From: Duganella sp. 1411
GTDB lineage: Bacteria > Pseudomonadota > Gammaproteobacteria > Burkholderiales > Burkholderiaceae_D
Direction of reading: 5' to 3'
NCBI RefSeq assembly: GCF_017833525.1
Contig: NZ_JAFICD010000008.1
Coordinates: 1-64,000 of the forward strand
Length of the DNA: 64,000 nucleotides
Positions 38,316-48,216 of the stretch are shown piece by piece. How positions within the stretch are numbered: the first letter of the stretch is position 1; each line of letters begins with the position of its first letter. A program made the translations under genes and the position numbers. Under the pieces are notes generated by a model, which was not told the origin of the DNA, did not search any database, and worked only from the letters and a program-made list of their open reading frames with translations.

Positions 38316-40934
38316 TTAAGCGCGCTCACCGACCCACGCGGCGACCCCCGCCAGCGCCGCCGGCAAGCCGCTCGGATCGGTGCCGCCGGCCTGCGCCATA
38401 TCGGGGCGGCCACCGCCTTTTCCGCCCACTTGTTGTGCAACGAAGTTCACCAGCTCGCCCGCCTTGACCTTGGACGTGGCGTCCGCCGTCACGCCGGCGA
38501 TCAGGCTGACCTTGCCGTCGGCGACGCTCGCCAGCACGATGGCGGCGGTCTTCAGCTTGTCCTTCAGCTTGTCCATGGTCTCGCGCAGGCGCGCCACGTC
38601 GGCGCCGTCCAGCGTTGCCGCCAGCACCTTGATGCCGTTGACGTCGACCGCTTGCGTGACCAGCTCGTCGCCCTGGCCCGAAGCCAGCTTCGACTTCAGC
38701 GCGGCCAGTTCCTTCTCCAGCGCCTTGACGTGGTCCTGCACCTGGCCGATACGCGCGGTCAAGTCTTCCGGGCTGGCCTTGAGCGCGGCGGCCGCTTCCA
38801 GCAGGCGGCGGTTCATCGACTGCACCAGCGCCAGCGCGCCCTCGCCGGTCACCGCCTCGACGCGGCGGATGCCGGCGGCCACGCCGCTTTCCGAGATGAT
38901 CTTGAACAGGCCGATGTCGCCGGTGCGCTGCACGTGGACGCCGCCGCACAGCTCTTTCGACGAGCCGATGTCGAGCACGCGCACTTCGTCGCCGTACTTC
39001 TCGCCGAACAGCGCCATCGCGCCATGCTTGACGGCGTCGTCGAACGACATGTGCTGCGCCTTGGTCGCGTGGTTTTCCAGGATCTCCTTGTTGACCTTGG
39101 CTTCCACTTCGGCGATCTGCTCGGCCGTCAGCGGCGCGTTGTGGCTGAAGTCGAAACGGGTCTTGTCCGGATCGACCAGCGAACCTTTTTGCGCCACGTG
39201 GCCGCCCAGCACCTCGCGCAGCGCCTTGTGCATCAGGTGGGTCGCCGAGTGGTTGCGGATGGTGCGCGCGCGCTTGGCCTGGTCGACGTCGGCGCCGACC
39301 GCGTCGCCCACCTTCAGCGTACCGGCGGCCAAGGTGCCGTGGTGGCCGAACACGTCGGCCTGGATCTTGAGCGTGTCGTCGACGTTGAAGCGGGCGGCGC
39401 CGGCGCTGCCGGTGATGCTGCCCTGGTCACCCACCTGGCCGCCCGACTCGGCGTAGAACGGCGTGGTGTCGAGCACCACGATGCCGGACTGGCCGGCCGT
39501 CAGTTCCTGCACCGCCGTGCCGCCCGTGTACAGCGCCACGATCTTGCTGGTGGCGTGGCTCAGGTTGTCGTAGCCGACGAACTTGTTCTTCTCGCCCGAG
39601 TACTCGACCTTGCTGTCCTTGACCGATTTGCCGCCCTTGCGCGACAGCTCCTGGCTTTCCTTCAGCGCGGCGTCGTAGCCTTCCTGGTCGAAGCTGATGT
39701 TGCGTTCGCGGCAGATGTCGGCGGTCAGGTCCGGCGGGAAGCCGTAGGTCTCGTACAAGGTGAAGGCGGTGGCGCCGTCGATGCCGGTGCTGTCCTTGGC
39801 CAGTTGCGCCTCCAGCACTTTCATGCCGGTTTCCAAGGTCTCGCCGAAACGTTCTTCCTCGGCCTTCAACATCTGCGCCACGCGGTCCTTGGCTTCCTCC
39901 AGCTCCGGATAGGCGCCGCCCATCTCGATCGCCAGGTCGGCCACCAGCTTGTAGAAGAACGGCTTGGTCTGGCCCAGCTTGTGGCCGTGGCGCAGCGCGC
40001 GGCGGATGATGCGGCGCAGGACGTAGGCGCGGCCTTCGCTGCCCGGAATCACGCCGTCGACGATCATGAACGCCGAGGCGCGGATGTGGTCGGCGATCAC
40101 GCGCAGCGACTTGTTTTCCAGGTCGGTGGCGCCGGTTTCGCGCGCGGCGGCCTTGATCAGCGCCTGGAACAGGTCGATCTCGTAGTTCGAATGCACGTGC
40201 TGCAGCACGGCGGCCAGGCGCTCCATGCCCATGCCGGTGTCGACGCACGGCTTCGGCAGCTTGTGCATCACGCCCGCTTCGTCGCGGTTGAACTGCATGA
40301 ACACCAGGTTCCAGATTTCGATGAAGCGGTCGCCGTCCTCGTCCGGCGAGCCCGGCGGGCCGCCTGGAATGTCGGCGCCGTGGTCGTAGAAGATCTCGGT
40401 GCACGGGCCGCACGGGCCGGTGTCGGCCATCTGCCAGAAGTTATCCGACGCGTAGCGCGACCCCTTGTTGTCGCCGATGCGGATGATGCGCTCTTTCGGC
40501 ACGCCCACTTCGTTGGCCCAGATGTCGTAGGCCTCGTCGTCTTCCATGTAGACGGTGACGGTCAGCTTGTCGGCCGGCAGGCCGTACACCTTGGTCAGCA
40601 GTTCCCAGGCGAAGTTGATGGCGTCGCGCTTGAAGTAGTCGCCGAAGCTGAAGTTGCCCAGCATTTCGAAGAAGGTGTGGTGGCGCGCGGTGTAGCCGAC
40701 GTTTTCCAGATCGTTGTGCTTGCCGCCGGCGCGCACGCAGCGCTGCACCGACGTCGCGCGGGTGTACGGACGGCTGTCGGTGCCGGTGAAGACGTCCTTG
40801 AATTGCACCATGCCGCTGTTGGTCAGCAGCAAGGTCGGGTCGTTGCCAGGTACCAGGGAGCTGGAACGGACAATCGAATGACCCTTGGATTCAAAAAACT
40901 TGAGGAATTTCTCGCGGATTTCAGTTGATTTCAT
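38316..40934 (-). CDS. alaS: alanine-tRNA ligase
   Basis: This class II synthetase of about 872 residues begins MKSTEIREKFLKFFESKGHS; I reject a 28-codon upstream extension. The catalytic core (LLLTNSGMVQFKDVFTG, CVRAGGKHNDLENVGYT), the editing domain with zinc-type motifs HSATHLMH and CGGVHV, and a C-terminal Gly-rich DHHA1 domain (GKGGGRPDMAQAGGTDPSGL) are all present. It charges tRNA-Ala and clears Ser and Gly mischarging. It lies 76 bases after the glycerophosphodiesterase gene on the same strand. Confidence 0.98.
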   Translation of the reverse strand: MKSTEIREKFLKFFESKGHSIVRSSSLVPGNDPTLLLTNSGMVQFKDVFTGTDSRPYTRATSVQRCVRAGGKHNDLENVGYTARHHTFFEMLGNFSFGDYFKRDAINFAWELLTKVYGLPADKLTVTVYMEDDEAYDIWANEVGVPKERIIRIGDNKGSRYASDNFWQMADTGPCGPCTEIFYDHGADIPGGPPGSPDEDGDRFIEIWNLVFMQFNRDEAGVMHKLPKPCVDTGMGMERLAAVLQHVHSNYEIDLFQALIKAAARETGATDLENKSLRVIADHIRASAFMIVDGVIPGSEGRAYVLRRIIRRALRHGHKLGQTKPFFYKLVADLAIEMGGAYPELEEAKDRVAQMLKAEEERFGETLETGMKVLEAQLAKDSTGIDGATAFTLYETYGFPPDLTADICRERNISFDQEGYDAALKESQELSRKGGKSVKDSKVEYSGEKNKFVGYDNLSHATSKIVALYTGGTAVQELTAGQSGIVVLDTTPFYAESGGQVGDQGSITGSAGAARFNVDDTLKIQADVFGHHGTLAAGTLKVGDAVGADVDQAKRARTIRNHSATHLMHKALREVLGGHVAQKGSLVDPDKTRFDFSHNAPLTAEQIAEVEAKVNKEILENHATKAQHMSFDDAVKHGAMALFGEKYGDEVRVLDIGSSKELCGGVHVQRTGDIGLFKIISESGVAAGIRRVEAVTGEGALALVQSMNRRLLEAAAALKASPEDLTARIGQVQDHVKALEKELAALKSKLASGQGDELVTQAVDVNGIKVLAATLDGADVARLRETMDKLKDKLKTAAIVLASVADGKVSLIAGVTADATSKVKAGELVNFVAQQVGGKGGGRPDMAQAGGTDPSGLPAALAGVAAWVGERA

Positions 40935-41010
40935 GTCGTGAGCAGGGTAGCTGGCAAATGCAAAGGGTTGATTATATATGACCCCGCCATGGGAATGGTT
41001 GCTAGCGGGG

Positions 41011-41763
41011 CTAGGCAAACCCCGGGCCGATCAAATCGATGCGGTCGGTGCAGAAGCCGTCGACGCCCCACGACAGGATCTCCCTGCCCCGCCCGGGGTC
41101 GTTGACGGTGTAGCAGAACAGCCCATAGCCGGCGGCCTTGATCGCCTGCGCCAGCTCCCGGGTCAGGTGCTTGTGGTTGGTGTGGATGGCGACCGCGCCC
41201 AGTTCCCTCGCCTGCGCCTGCCAGTCGTCCGGAATCCGGTCCAGCAGGTAGCCGCGCGGCAGGTCCGGCGCGGCGTCGCGGGCGGCGGCCAGCGCCTCGA
41301 AGCTGAACGACGACAGCAGCGGCACGGCGGCCGGGTCGCCGGCGGCGATCTCGTCGGCATAGCTGTCGCGCGTCACCCGGGCCACCCAGCGGCCCGTATC
41401 GGCCTCGAAGCCGTCGGCCGGCTTGATCTCCACGTTCATCCAGATGCGCTGCGCCTTGCAGTAATCGATGAATTGCGTGTAATACGGCACCGGTTCATGC
41501 TGGAATTGCGGGCCGAACCATGAGCCCGCGTCCATCCCGGCCAGATCGACGGCGTCGGTGCCCGGCACGCTTCCCCGCCCCGCCACCGTGCGGCCGAAGT
41601 CGGCGTCGTGCATGACCATGCCGATGCCGTCGCGCGACAGCATCACGTCGAACTCGACGGCGTGGAAACCGTAGGCCAGGCCGGCGCGCAGGCCGGCGAC
41701 GGTGTTTTCCGGCGCCACGGTCCCGCCGCCGCGATGCGCAACAATTTTAGGGTATGGCCACAT
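41011..41763 (-). CDS. ugpQ: glycerophosphodiester phosphodiesterase
   Basis: This cytoplasmic GDPD-family enzyme of about 250 residues hydrolyses deacylated phospholipids to glycerol-3-phosphate and an alcohol. The catalytic histidine and metal ligands lie in IVAHRGGGTVAPENTVAG and FDVMLSRDGIGMVMHD, and C-terminal strand motifs (WGVDGFCTDRIDL) complete the barrel. There is no signal peptide, consistent with UgpQ rather than periplasmic GlpQ. The start MWPYPKIVAHRG (41763) is preferred to an ATG five codons upstream. No ugp transporter is nearby. Confidence 0.9.
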   Translation of the reverse strand: MWPYPKIVAHRGGGTVAPENTVAGLRAGLAYGFHAVEFDVMLSRDGIGMVMHDADFGRTVAGRGSVPGTDAVDLAGMDAGSWFGPQFQHEPVPYYTQFIDYCKAQRIWMNVEIKPADGFEADTGRWVARVTRDSYADEIAAGDPAAVPLLSSFSFEALAAARDAAPDLPRGYLLDRIPDDWQAQARELGAVAIHTNHKHLTRELAQAIKAAGYGLFCYTVNDPGRGREILSWGVDGFCTDRIDLIGPGFA

Positions 41764-41800
41764 GATAAGTGCCTCCAACTGCCCGAACCCGCGTACCGGA

Positions 41801-41829
41801 GGGGTCGTACCCCATGCGGGGTAGCCCCC
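41801..41829. repeat. GGGGTCG-type palindrome, copy 3 (degenerate)
   Basis: GGGGTCGTACCCC is followed by a diverged second arm (CGGGGTAGCCCCC) and then the family tail AAGCGGGGTGCGGGGTAAAA. It lies between the glycerophosphodiesterase and CoA-transferase starts. Confidence 0.7.
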
Positions 41830-41947
41830 GGGCCAAGCGGGGTGCGGGGTAAAATTTTAGTGTTAAACCAACACCAACCCTATCACGAATGCGGCGCAGA
41901 CACTACACTGGCGGCCTGATAGGATTACTCAAAAGGTTAGACATATC

Positions 41948-43183
41948 ATGACAGCTCAAAAAGCGCTTAGCCATATCCGCGTGCTCGACCTGAGCCGGGT
42001 GCTGGCCGGACCGTGGTGCTCGCAGAATCTGGCCGACCTCGGCGCCGACGTCATCAAGATCGAACGGCCCGGCGCCGGCGACGACACGCGCGCCTGGGGC
42101 CCGCCGTACGCCAGGGACGCCGACGGCAACGACACCACCGAGGCCGCCTACTACCTGGCCGCCAACCGCGGCAAGCGCTCGGTGACGATGGACATCGCCA
42201 GCGCCGAGGGCCAGGCGCTGCTGCGCGAGCTGGTCAAGCATTGCGACGTGGTGCTGGAAAACTACAAGGTGGGCCAGCTCAAACGCTACGGCCTCGACTA
42301 CGAATCGCTGAAGGCCATCAAGCCCGACCTGGTGTACTGCTCGGTGACCGGCTTCGGCCAGGACGGCCCGTACGCGCACCGCGCCGGCTACGATTTCCTG
42401 ATCCAGGGCATGGGCGGGCTGATGTCGGTCACCGGCGAGCGCGACGACCTGCCCGGCGGCGGCCCGCAAAAAGCCGGCGTCGCGCTGACCGATTTGATGA
42501 CCGGCATGTACGCCACCATCGCCATCCTCGCCGCGCTGACGCAGCGCGACCGCGACGGCAGCGGCCAGTACATCGACATGGCGCTGCTCGACGTGCAAGT
42601 GGCGATGCTGGCCAACATGGGCAGCAATTACCTCAACAGCGGCAAGCCGCCCAAGCGCTGGGGCAACGCGCATCCGAACATCGTGCCGTACCAAACCTTC
42701 GCCTGTTCGGACGGCTACATCATCGTCGCCACCGGCAACGACGGGCAATATCAAAAGTTCGTCGAAGTGGGCGGGCGCGGCGATCTGGCCTTGCACGAGC
42801 GCTACGCCACCAATCCGCTGCGCGTGAAGAACCGCGACGAGCTGGTGCCGCTGCTGGCGGCCATGGTGCAGGCGCGCAGCCGCGATTTCTGGATCGACCA
42901 GCTGGAGGCGGTCGGCGTGCCCTGCGGCCCGATCAACAACCTCGACGATGTCTACAAAAACCCGCAGGTGCTGGCGCGCGAACTGGTGATGGAAGTGCCG
43001 CATCCGACCGCCGGCAAGGTCAAGCTGGTGCGCAGCCCGATGCGCATGTCGGGCGCGCCGGCCGACGACGCGGCCACCTTGCCGCCGCCGCTGCTGGGCC
43101 AGCACACCGACGAAGTGCTGCGCGACTTGCTGGGCCACAGCGAGGCCGATATCGCCGCCCTGCGCAACAAAGGAGTTCTGTAA
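41948..43183 (+). CDS. CaiB/BaiF family III CoA-transferase
   Basis: This 411-residue protein has the family III fold signature: VLDLSRVLAGPWCSQNLADL near the start, GADVIKIERPGAGDDTR, YYLAANRGKRSVTMD, and KAGVALTDLMTGMYA with the likely nucleophilic Asp. It moves CoA between carboxylic acids (formyl-CoA/oxalate or succinyl-CoA types are relatives). Two bases separate it from the GNAT gene, so the two are cotranscribed. The acid substrates cannot be read from sequence. Confidence 0.88.
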   Translation: MTAQKALSHIRVLDLSRVLAGPWCSQNLADLGADVIKIERPGAGDDTRAWGPPYARDADGNDTTEAAYYLAANRGKRSVTMDIASAEGQALLRELVKHCDVVLENYKVGQLKRYGLDYESLKAIKPDLVYCSVTGFGQDGPYAHRAGYDFLIQGMGGLMSVTGERDDLPGGGPQKAGVALTDLMTGMYATIAILAALTQRDRDGSGQYIDMALLDVQVAMLANMGSNYLNSGKPPKRWGNAHPNIVPYQTFACSDGYIIVATGNDGQYQKFVEVGGRGDLALHERYATNPLRVKNRDELVPLLAAMVQARSRDFWIDQLEAVGVPCGPINNLDDVYKNPQVLARELVMEVPHPTAGKVKLVRSPMRMSGAPADDAATLPPPLLGQHTDEVLRDLLGHSEADIAALRNKGVL

Positions 43184-43185
43184 GC

Positions 43186-43641
43186 ATGAGTAGCAACGTG
43201 ACGTTGGAAGAAATTACGGGCCACAACTTCGAGGCCTTCATGGACATGGAGCTGCCCGACCATCAACGCGATTTTATCGCCAGCAATGCCTTTTCGATCG
43301 CGCAGGCCAAGTTCTACGCCGACTACATCCCGCGCGGCATTTACTGCGACGGCGAACCGGCCGGCTTTTTGCTGTACGACCGCCAGTCGAATGACAACCC
43401 GGGCGAATATGGCATCTACCGCTTCATGGTGGATTTCCCGCGCCAGGGCCAGGGCATAGGCCGGCGCGCGATGGCCTTGCTGCTCGATGAACTCAAGGCC
43501 AAGCCGGACGTCAGGCTGATCACGATCTGCTACAAGCCGGGCAACGCGACCGCGCGCAAGTTCTACCAAAGCTTCGGCTTCCAGGAGACCGGCCTGGACG
43601 AGATCGGCGAGATGATCGCCGAAATCAGGGTGGCGCAGTAA
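43186..43641 (+). CDS. GNAT-family N-acetyltransferase
   Basis: This 151-residue acetyltransferase begins MSSNVTLEEITGHNFEAFMD at an ATG two bases after the CoA-transferase stop, with AGGAG inside that gene's end. The acetyl-CoA pocket motif RQGQGIGRRAMALLL and the C-terminal NATARKFYQSFGFQETG are typical of GNAT enzymes close to the spermidine/diamine acetyltransferase (BltD-like) group. The substrate is unknown. Confidence 0.88.
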   Translation: MSSNVTLEEITGHNFEAFMDMELPDHQRDFIASNAFSIAQAKFYADYIPRGIYCDGEPAGFLLYDRQSNDNPGEYGIYRFMVDFPRQGQGIGRRAMALLLDELKAKPDVRLITICYKPGNATARKFYQSFGFQETGLDEIGEMIAEIRVAQ

Positions 43642-43661
43642 CGCTGCCGCGTTCCCCCCCT

Positions 43662-43991
43662 TCAACGGAGGACATCCCGCTTCAACTCCATGATCTGCCC
43701 GTGCATCTGGCTGACGGAGCCCTTCATCTGCGCCGACAAGCGCGGAATGTTGGTGCACACCCGCTTGGCGCGCTCGGCCAGCGCTTCCATGTCGCGGATC
43801 AGCTTGCGGATGCGCTCGCCGTCCTGCGACAGCAAGATCTCGCGCGCCGTGTCCGACAAGCGGTCGACGCGCTGGATGCTGTCGCGCAGCTCGCTGGGAA
43901 GATCGGGCTCGGCGGAACTGGCCTGGGCGGCCTGGCCTATCGCTTGCTCAAGTAAATGGAACCGGTGCTCGATGTCGTTCGTTTGCAGCAT
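43662..43991 (-). CDS. small helical coiled-coil protein, 109 aa
   Basis: This 109-residue protein begins MLQTNDIEHRFHLLEQAIG and is almost wholly predicted helix, with heptad-like hydrophobic spacing (LRDSIQRVDRLSDTAREILL) and a single Cys (RVCTNIP). A strong AAGGAGGAG precedes the ATG at 43991; a 34-codon upstream extension is rejected. I do not recognise the family. It is convergent with the GNAT gene and divergent from the signalling gene that follows. Confidence 0.6.
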   Translation of the reverse strand: MLQTNDIEHRFHLLEQAIGQAAQASSAEPDLPSELRDSIQRVDRLSDTAREILLSQDGERIRKLIRDMEALAERAKRVCTNIPRLSAQMKGSVSQMHGQIMELKRDVLR

Positions 43992-44214
43992 GGTGGACTC
44001 CTCCTTCGTGGGATCGGGCACAGGCGTGCCAGTGCAGATTCGACTCACTGCCCCGGCGCCAGTTTCAAAGCCCGCGTCCGCCCGTTGACCCATGTCAGAA
44101 CATGGTCAAACTCGTCCGCCTACTCCCGCATGATCCCGCATGAGTCAGCTGTGCACGCGCCGCCACCGGCATCTGTTAGTATTAATCAACAAAGCCCGCA
44201 CCCTCAGAACGGAC

Positions 44215-47200
44215 ATGGACATCGACCAGTATTCAGCACACCTTCGCGGGACCGAACAGCAGCCGCCGGGCGGGGATCGCCAGCCGGGCCCGGCCGCCAG
44301 CGCCGAACATTTTTTCGCCCACAGCCCCTATTTCGCTTTTTCGATCGACGACGGCGGCACCCTGTTGTGGTGCAACGGCCACACCCGCGCCGCGCTGGGA
44401 CCGCTGCCCGACAAGGCGCCGGCCGCCTCGCTGTACGCCACCTGGTCTGTGCCGATGCTCAAGGACGAGGCGCTGCCGACGGCGCGCGCGCGCGGCTACT
44501 GGCGCGGCGAGCTGGAGCTGGTCGGCGCCGGCGGCGTGCCGCACATGGTCACGCAGACGGTGGAATGGCGCCGCGCCACGCCGCAGCAGCCCGCGCATTA
44601 CCTGTGCCTGTCGTATCCGCTCGACGACTACGACGTGTTCGAGTCGCGCCTGCGCTTCAAGCACCTGTTCGAGGCCCATCCGCAACCGATGTGGGTCTAC
44701 AACCTGCAGACGCTGCAGTTCCTGGTGGTCAACGCCGCCGCCGTCGACCACTACGGCTACACGGAGGCCGAATTCCTGCGCATGACGATCATGGACATCC
44801 GCCCGCCCGAGGAGCACGCGCGGCTCGAGCGCAACCTGGCCGCCGCCCCCGCCAGGGGCGCCGAGCGGGCCGGCGTCTGGACCCACATCAAGCGCGACGG
44901 CAGCCATATCCATGTCGAGATCTCGTCGCATTCGGTCACCATCGCCGGCCATCCGGCCCGCTTCGTCGTGGTTCACGACGTCACCGAACAGCTGCGCATG
45001 GCGGCCGAGCTGCACGCCTCGCGCGAATTGAAAAACCTGGTCATCAACCACCTGCCGCACCAGATCTTCTGGAAGGGGCTCGACGGCAGCTACCTGGGCG
45101 GCAACGAGGTGTTCGCGCGCGCGGCCGGACTCGCTAGCACGTCGCAAGTGGCCGGCCGGCGCGACGAGCAACTGCCGTGGGCGCACAACGCCGAGGCCAT
45201 CCGCGCCGAGGACCGCGCCATCGTCGCCAGCGGCCAGCCGCAACTGGACCGCCAGGACCACATGACCTGGGCCGACGGCTCGGTGCATTGGTACACGATC
45301 AACAAGCTGCCGTTCCACGACCAGCACGGCAACGTCATCGGCGTGCTCGGCACGATCGAGGATATCAGCGAGCGCAAACAGAACGAGATGATGCTGCAGC
45401 TGCGCGGGCGCGCGCTCGACGCCAGCGTCAACGCCATCGTCATCACCGCGCACGGCCCCGACGGCGACCTGATCGAGTACGCCAATCCCGCCTTCTCGCG
45501 CCTGTTCGGCCACAGCGGCGAGGACGCCCGCGGCCAACGCCTGGACCTGCTGCTCGGCCACGACCAGCACAGCGACGACGGCGAGGCGCTGCGCGCGGCG
45601 CTGCAGTCGCGCCAGGAGGTGACGATGCTGCTGGGCGCGCGCCACCGCGACGGCGCGCCGCTGTGGACCCAGCTGCACCTGGCGCCGGTGCACACCGGCG
45701 ACGAGATCGGCCACCACGTCTGCGTGCTGACCGATATGACCGAAACCATCAACTACCAGGAACAGCTGGAACACCAGGCCAGCCACGACGCGCTGACCGG
45801 CCTGCCCAACCGCGCGCTGTTCGGCGACCGCATGGCCCAGGCCATCAGCTACGCCCAGCGCTACGGCCACAGCGTGTGGGTCGCGTTCATCGACCTCGAC
45901 AACTTCAAGCTGGTCAACGACAGCGAGGGCCACCAGTCCGGCGACGAGCTGCTGTGCGCCGTCGGCGCGCGCCTGAGCGCCTGCCTGGACGCCGGCGACA
46001 CCGTGGCCCGGCTCGGCGGCGACGAATTCCTGCTGCTCATGCCCGACGCCGACGGCCGCGCCATGTCGCTCCTGCTCGAGCGCGTGCTCGACGCGGTCAG
46101 CGCGCCGGTGGCGCTGGGCAAGCAATTGTTCACCGTCACCTGCAGCATCGGCGTCAGCGTCTACCCCAACGACGGCGCCGAGCCGCAGCAACTGCTCAAG
46201 CACGCCGACATCGCCATGTACCGCGCCAAGGAGGCCGGCCGCAACCAGATCCAGTTCTACGAGGCGGCCATGCACACCCGCATCGCCGAGCGCACGATGA
46301 TCGAGGCCGAGCTGCGCCACGCGCTGCCGCGCAACGAGCTGAGCCTGCAATACCAGCCCAAGGTCGACCTGCGCAGCGGCGCCGTGGTGGGCATGGAGGC
46401 GCTGCTGCGCTGGCACCATCCGAGCATGGGCATGGTGTCGCCGGCGCGCTTCATCGGCGTGGCCGAGGAGACCGGCATGATCGTGGCGATCGGCCGCTGG
46501 GTGCTGCGCCAGGCCTGCGCGCAGAACAAGGCCTGGCAGGATGCCGGCCTGACGCCGCTGCGGGTGGCGGTCAACCTGTCGGCGCGCCAGTTCCGCGATC
46601 CGGCGCTGGCCGGCGAGGTCGTCGCGGCGCTGACCGACAGCGGCCTGGAGGCGCAATACCTCGAGCTGGAACTGACCGAGAGCCTGATGATGCACAACGT
46701 CGGCGCGGCGGTCGAGGTGGTCGAGCAGCTCAAGCGGCTCGATATCGCGCTGTCGATCGACGACTTCGGCACCGGCTATTCGAGCCTGGCCTACCTGAAG
46801 CAGTTCCCGGTCGACTATTTGAAGATCGACCAATCCTTCACGCGCGAGATGCTGACCGAGCCGAAGGTGGCGGCGATCGTGCGCTCGGTGCTGGCGCTGG
46901 GCCACAGCCTGGGCTTCAAGGTGATCGCCGAAGGCGTGGAAACCGAGGCGCAACTGGCCTACCTGCGGCGCCATGGCTGCGACGAGATGCAGGGATATTT
47001 CTTCAGCCGGCCGCTGGTGCCGGACGACTTCGCCGAGCTGCTGCGCCAGGAACGCGGCCTGGCGCCGCGCCCGAGCGACGCGGCGCGCGGACAGCAAACC
47101 CTGCTGCTGCTGGACGACGAACCGTCGATCCGCGCGTCGCTCAAGCGCCTGTTCCGGGTCGACGGCTACCATATCCTGAGCGCCGAGACGGCCGAGCAGG

Positions 47201-47499
47201 CGTTCGACCTGCTGGCCATGCACGAGGTGCAGGTGGTCATCAGCGACCAGCGCATGCCGGGCATGAACGGCACCGAGTTCCTCAGCCGCGTCAAGAACAT
47301 GTATCCGCGGACGATACGCATCATCCTGTCCGGTTTCGCCGACCTCGAATCGGTGCTCAACGCAATCAACCGCGGCGAGATCTACCGCTTCTACACCAAG
47401 CCGTGGGACGACCAGACCCTGCGCGACAACATACAGGAAGCGTTCGCCTACCACGGGCTGCTGCACGCCGCCGACGACCAGCAGGACCCGCCGCCCTAG
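44215..47499 (+). CDS. PAS-GGDEF-EAL cyclic-di-GMP protein with C-terminal receiver domain
   Basis: This cytoplasmic signalling protein of about 1094 residues has no membrane segment. Three or so PAS-like domains occupy about residues 30-520 (RFKHLFEAHPQPMWVYNLQT, LKNLVINHLPHQIFWKGL). Then come a GGDEF domain with the intact active motif RLGGDEFLLL (about 600), an EAL domain with GMEALLRWHHP (about 726), and finally a CheY-like receiver (LLLLDDEPSIRASLKRLF) with the phospho-acceptor Asp near 1011 in VISDQRMPG. The ATG at 44215 is preferred; 25 upstream codons are in frame but uncertain. It may both make and degrade cyclic-di-GMP. Confidence 0.9.
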   Translation: MDIDQYSAHLRGTEQQPPGGDRQPGPAASAEHFFAHSPYFAFSIDDGGTLLWCNGHTRAALGPLPDKAPAASLYATWSVPMLKDEALPTARARGYWRGELELVGAGGVPHMVTQTVEWRRATPQQPAHYLCLSYPLDDYDVFESRLRFKHLFEAHPQPMWVYNLQTLQFLVVNAAAVDHYGYTEAEFLRMTIMDIRPPEEHARLERNLAAAPARGAERAGVWTHIKRDGSHIHVEISSHSVTIAGHPARFVVVHDVTEQLRMAAELHASRELKNLVINHLPHQIFWKGLDGSYLGGNEVFARAAGLASTSQVAGRRDEQLPWAHNAEAIRAEDRAIVASGQPQLDRQDHMTWADGSVHWYTINKLPFHDQHGNVIGVLGTIEDISERKQNEMMLQLRGRALDASVNAIVITAHGPDGDLIEYANPAFSRLFGHSGEDARGQRLDLLLGHDQHSDDGEALRAALQSRQEVTMLLGARHRDGAPLWTQLHLAPVHTGDEIGHHVCVLTDMTETINYQEQLEHQASHDALTGLPNRALFGDRMAQAISYAQRYGHSVWVAFIDLDNFKLVNDSEGHQSGDELLCAVGARLSACLDAGDTVARLGGDEFLLLMPDADGRAMSLLLERVLDAVSAPVALGKQLFTVTCSIGVSVYPNDGAEPQQLLKHADIAMYRAKEAGRNQIQFYEAAMHTRIAERTMIEAELRHALPRNELSLQYQPKVDLRSGAVVGMEALLRWHHPSMGMVSPARFIGVAEETGMIVAIGRWVLRQACAQNKAWQDAGLTPLRVAVNLSARQFRDPALAGEVVAALTDSGLEAQYLELELTESLMMHNVGAAVEVVEQLKRLDIALSIDDFGTGYSSLAYLKQFPVDYLKIDQSFTREMLTEPKVAAIVRSVLALGHSLGFKVIAEGVETEAQLAYLRRHGCDEMQGYFFSRPLVPDDFAELLRQERGLAPRPSDAARGQQTLLLLDDEPSIRASLKRLFRVDGYHILSAETAEQAFDLLAMHEVQVVISDQRMPGMNGTEFLSRVKNMYPRTIRIILSGFADLESVLNAINRGEIYRFYTKPWDDQTLRDNIQEAFAYHGLLHAADDQQDPPP

Positions 47500-47571
47500 C
47501 CCGTGGGGCGCGCGCGGCGATACTTGCAATAAAGATAAACCGCGCGCGCCGGCCCGGGTACAATCCCGGCC

Positions 47572-48216
47572 ATGAACATACGACGCCCAGGCCATTACGC
47601 CGGCTTGCTTCTAACGGCACTGGCGCACTGTGCGGCCATTTATTTTTTGCTGCAAAACCAGCGCCTGACCCGGACGCCACGCGCGCCGCGCGACGCCATC
47701 CAATGGCTGTTGCCGATGCCGACCACGCCAACGCCGCGCGCGGCGGCGCCGAAGCCGGCGCCGCCGCCGGTGCGCCTGAAAACCCCGCCGGCCGCGCCCA
47801 ACCGGTCGTTACCGGTGGCCGAACCGGCCGCGCCGGCGCCCGCCGCCGACAGCGCACCGCCCTACGATCCCTTCGCCCAAACGACGGCGACGACAGCGCC
47901 GGCGGCACCCGGCGCCGCCGACATCCTGGCGCAAGCCCGGCTCGACGCCGGCAAGATCGATCGGGAATTGCGCAAGACCTTCCCCGTCGCCGAGCCGCTG
48001 CCGCCGCCCGACAGCAAACAGGCCCGGCTGCAACGCGGCTTCGACGCCGCCCACGACGCGGTGCCGCCGAAATGGTATCAGGGCGCGAGAATGGTGGAAC
48101 TGGGCACGCCGGACGGCGAGAACAAAACCCGCACCTACAAGATCATCACCGCGTTCGTGACCTACTGCATCAACATCCGCCCGGACGGCAAGAAGTCGTA
48201 CACCAACTGCCCCTAA
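47572..48216 (+). CDS. membrane-anchored proline-rich protein
   Basis: This 214-residue protein has one N-terminal membrane helix (YAGLLLTALAHCAAIYFLLQ) and a long Pro/Ala linker (PTTPTPRAAAPKPAPPPVRL, then PAAPNRSLPVAEPAAPAP). A C-terminal globular part (KTRTYKIITAFVTYCINIRP) has two Cys and ends YTNCP. The layout recalls TonB- or TolA-like periplasmic proteins, but I see no TonB C-terminal fold. The linker could span peptidoglycan. Its stop TAA touches the stop of the opposite-strand exporter gene directly. Confidence 0.65.
   Translation: MNIRRPGHYAGLLLTALAHCAAIYFLLQNQRLTRTPRAPRDAIQWLLPMPTTPTPRAAAPKPAPPPVRLKTPPAAPNRSLPVAEPAAPAPAADSAPPYDPFAQTTATTAPAAPGAADILAQARLDAGKIDRELRKTFPVAEPLPPPDSKQARLQRGFDAAHDAVPPKWYQGARMVELGTPDGENKTRTYKIITAFVTYCINIRPDGKKSYTNCP

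Noticed and set aside
38292..40928. 878-codon + strand frame over alaS
   Set aside because: alaS on the minus strand is certain, and the opposite frame shows only Val/Arg/Gln-rich noise.
44233..47595. 1120-codon frame on the minus strand over the signalling gene
   Set aside because: The sense strand encodes unmistakable PAS, GGDEF, EAL and receiver domains; the antisense frame is a codon-bias artefact.
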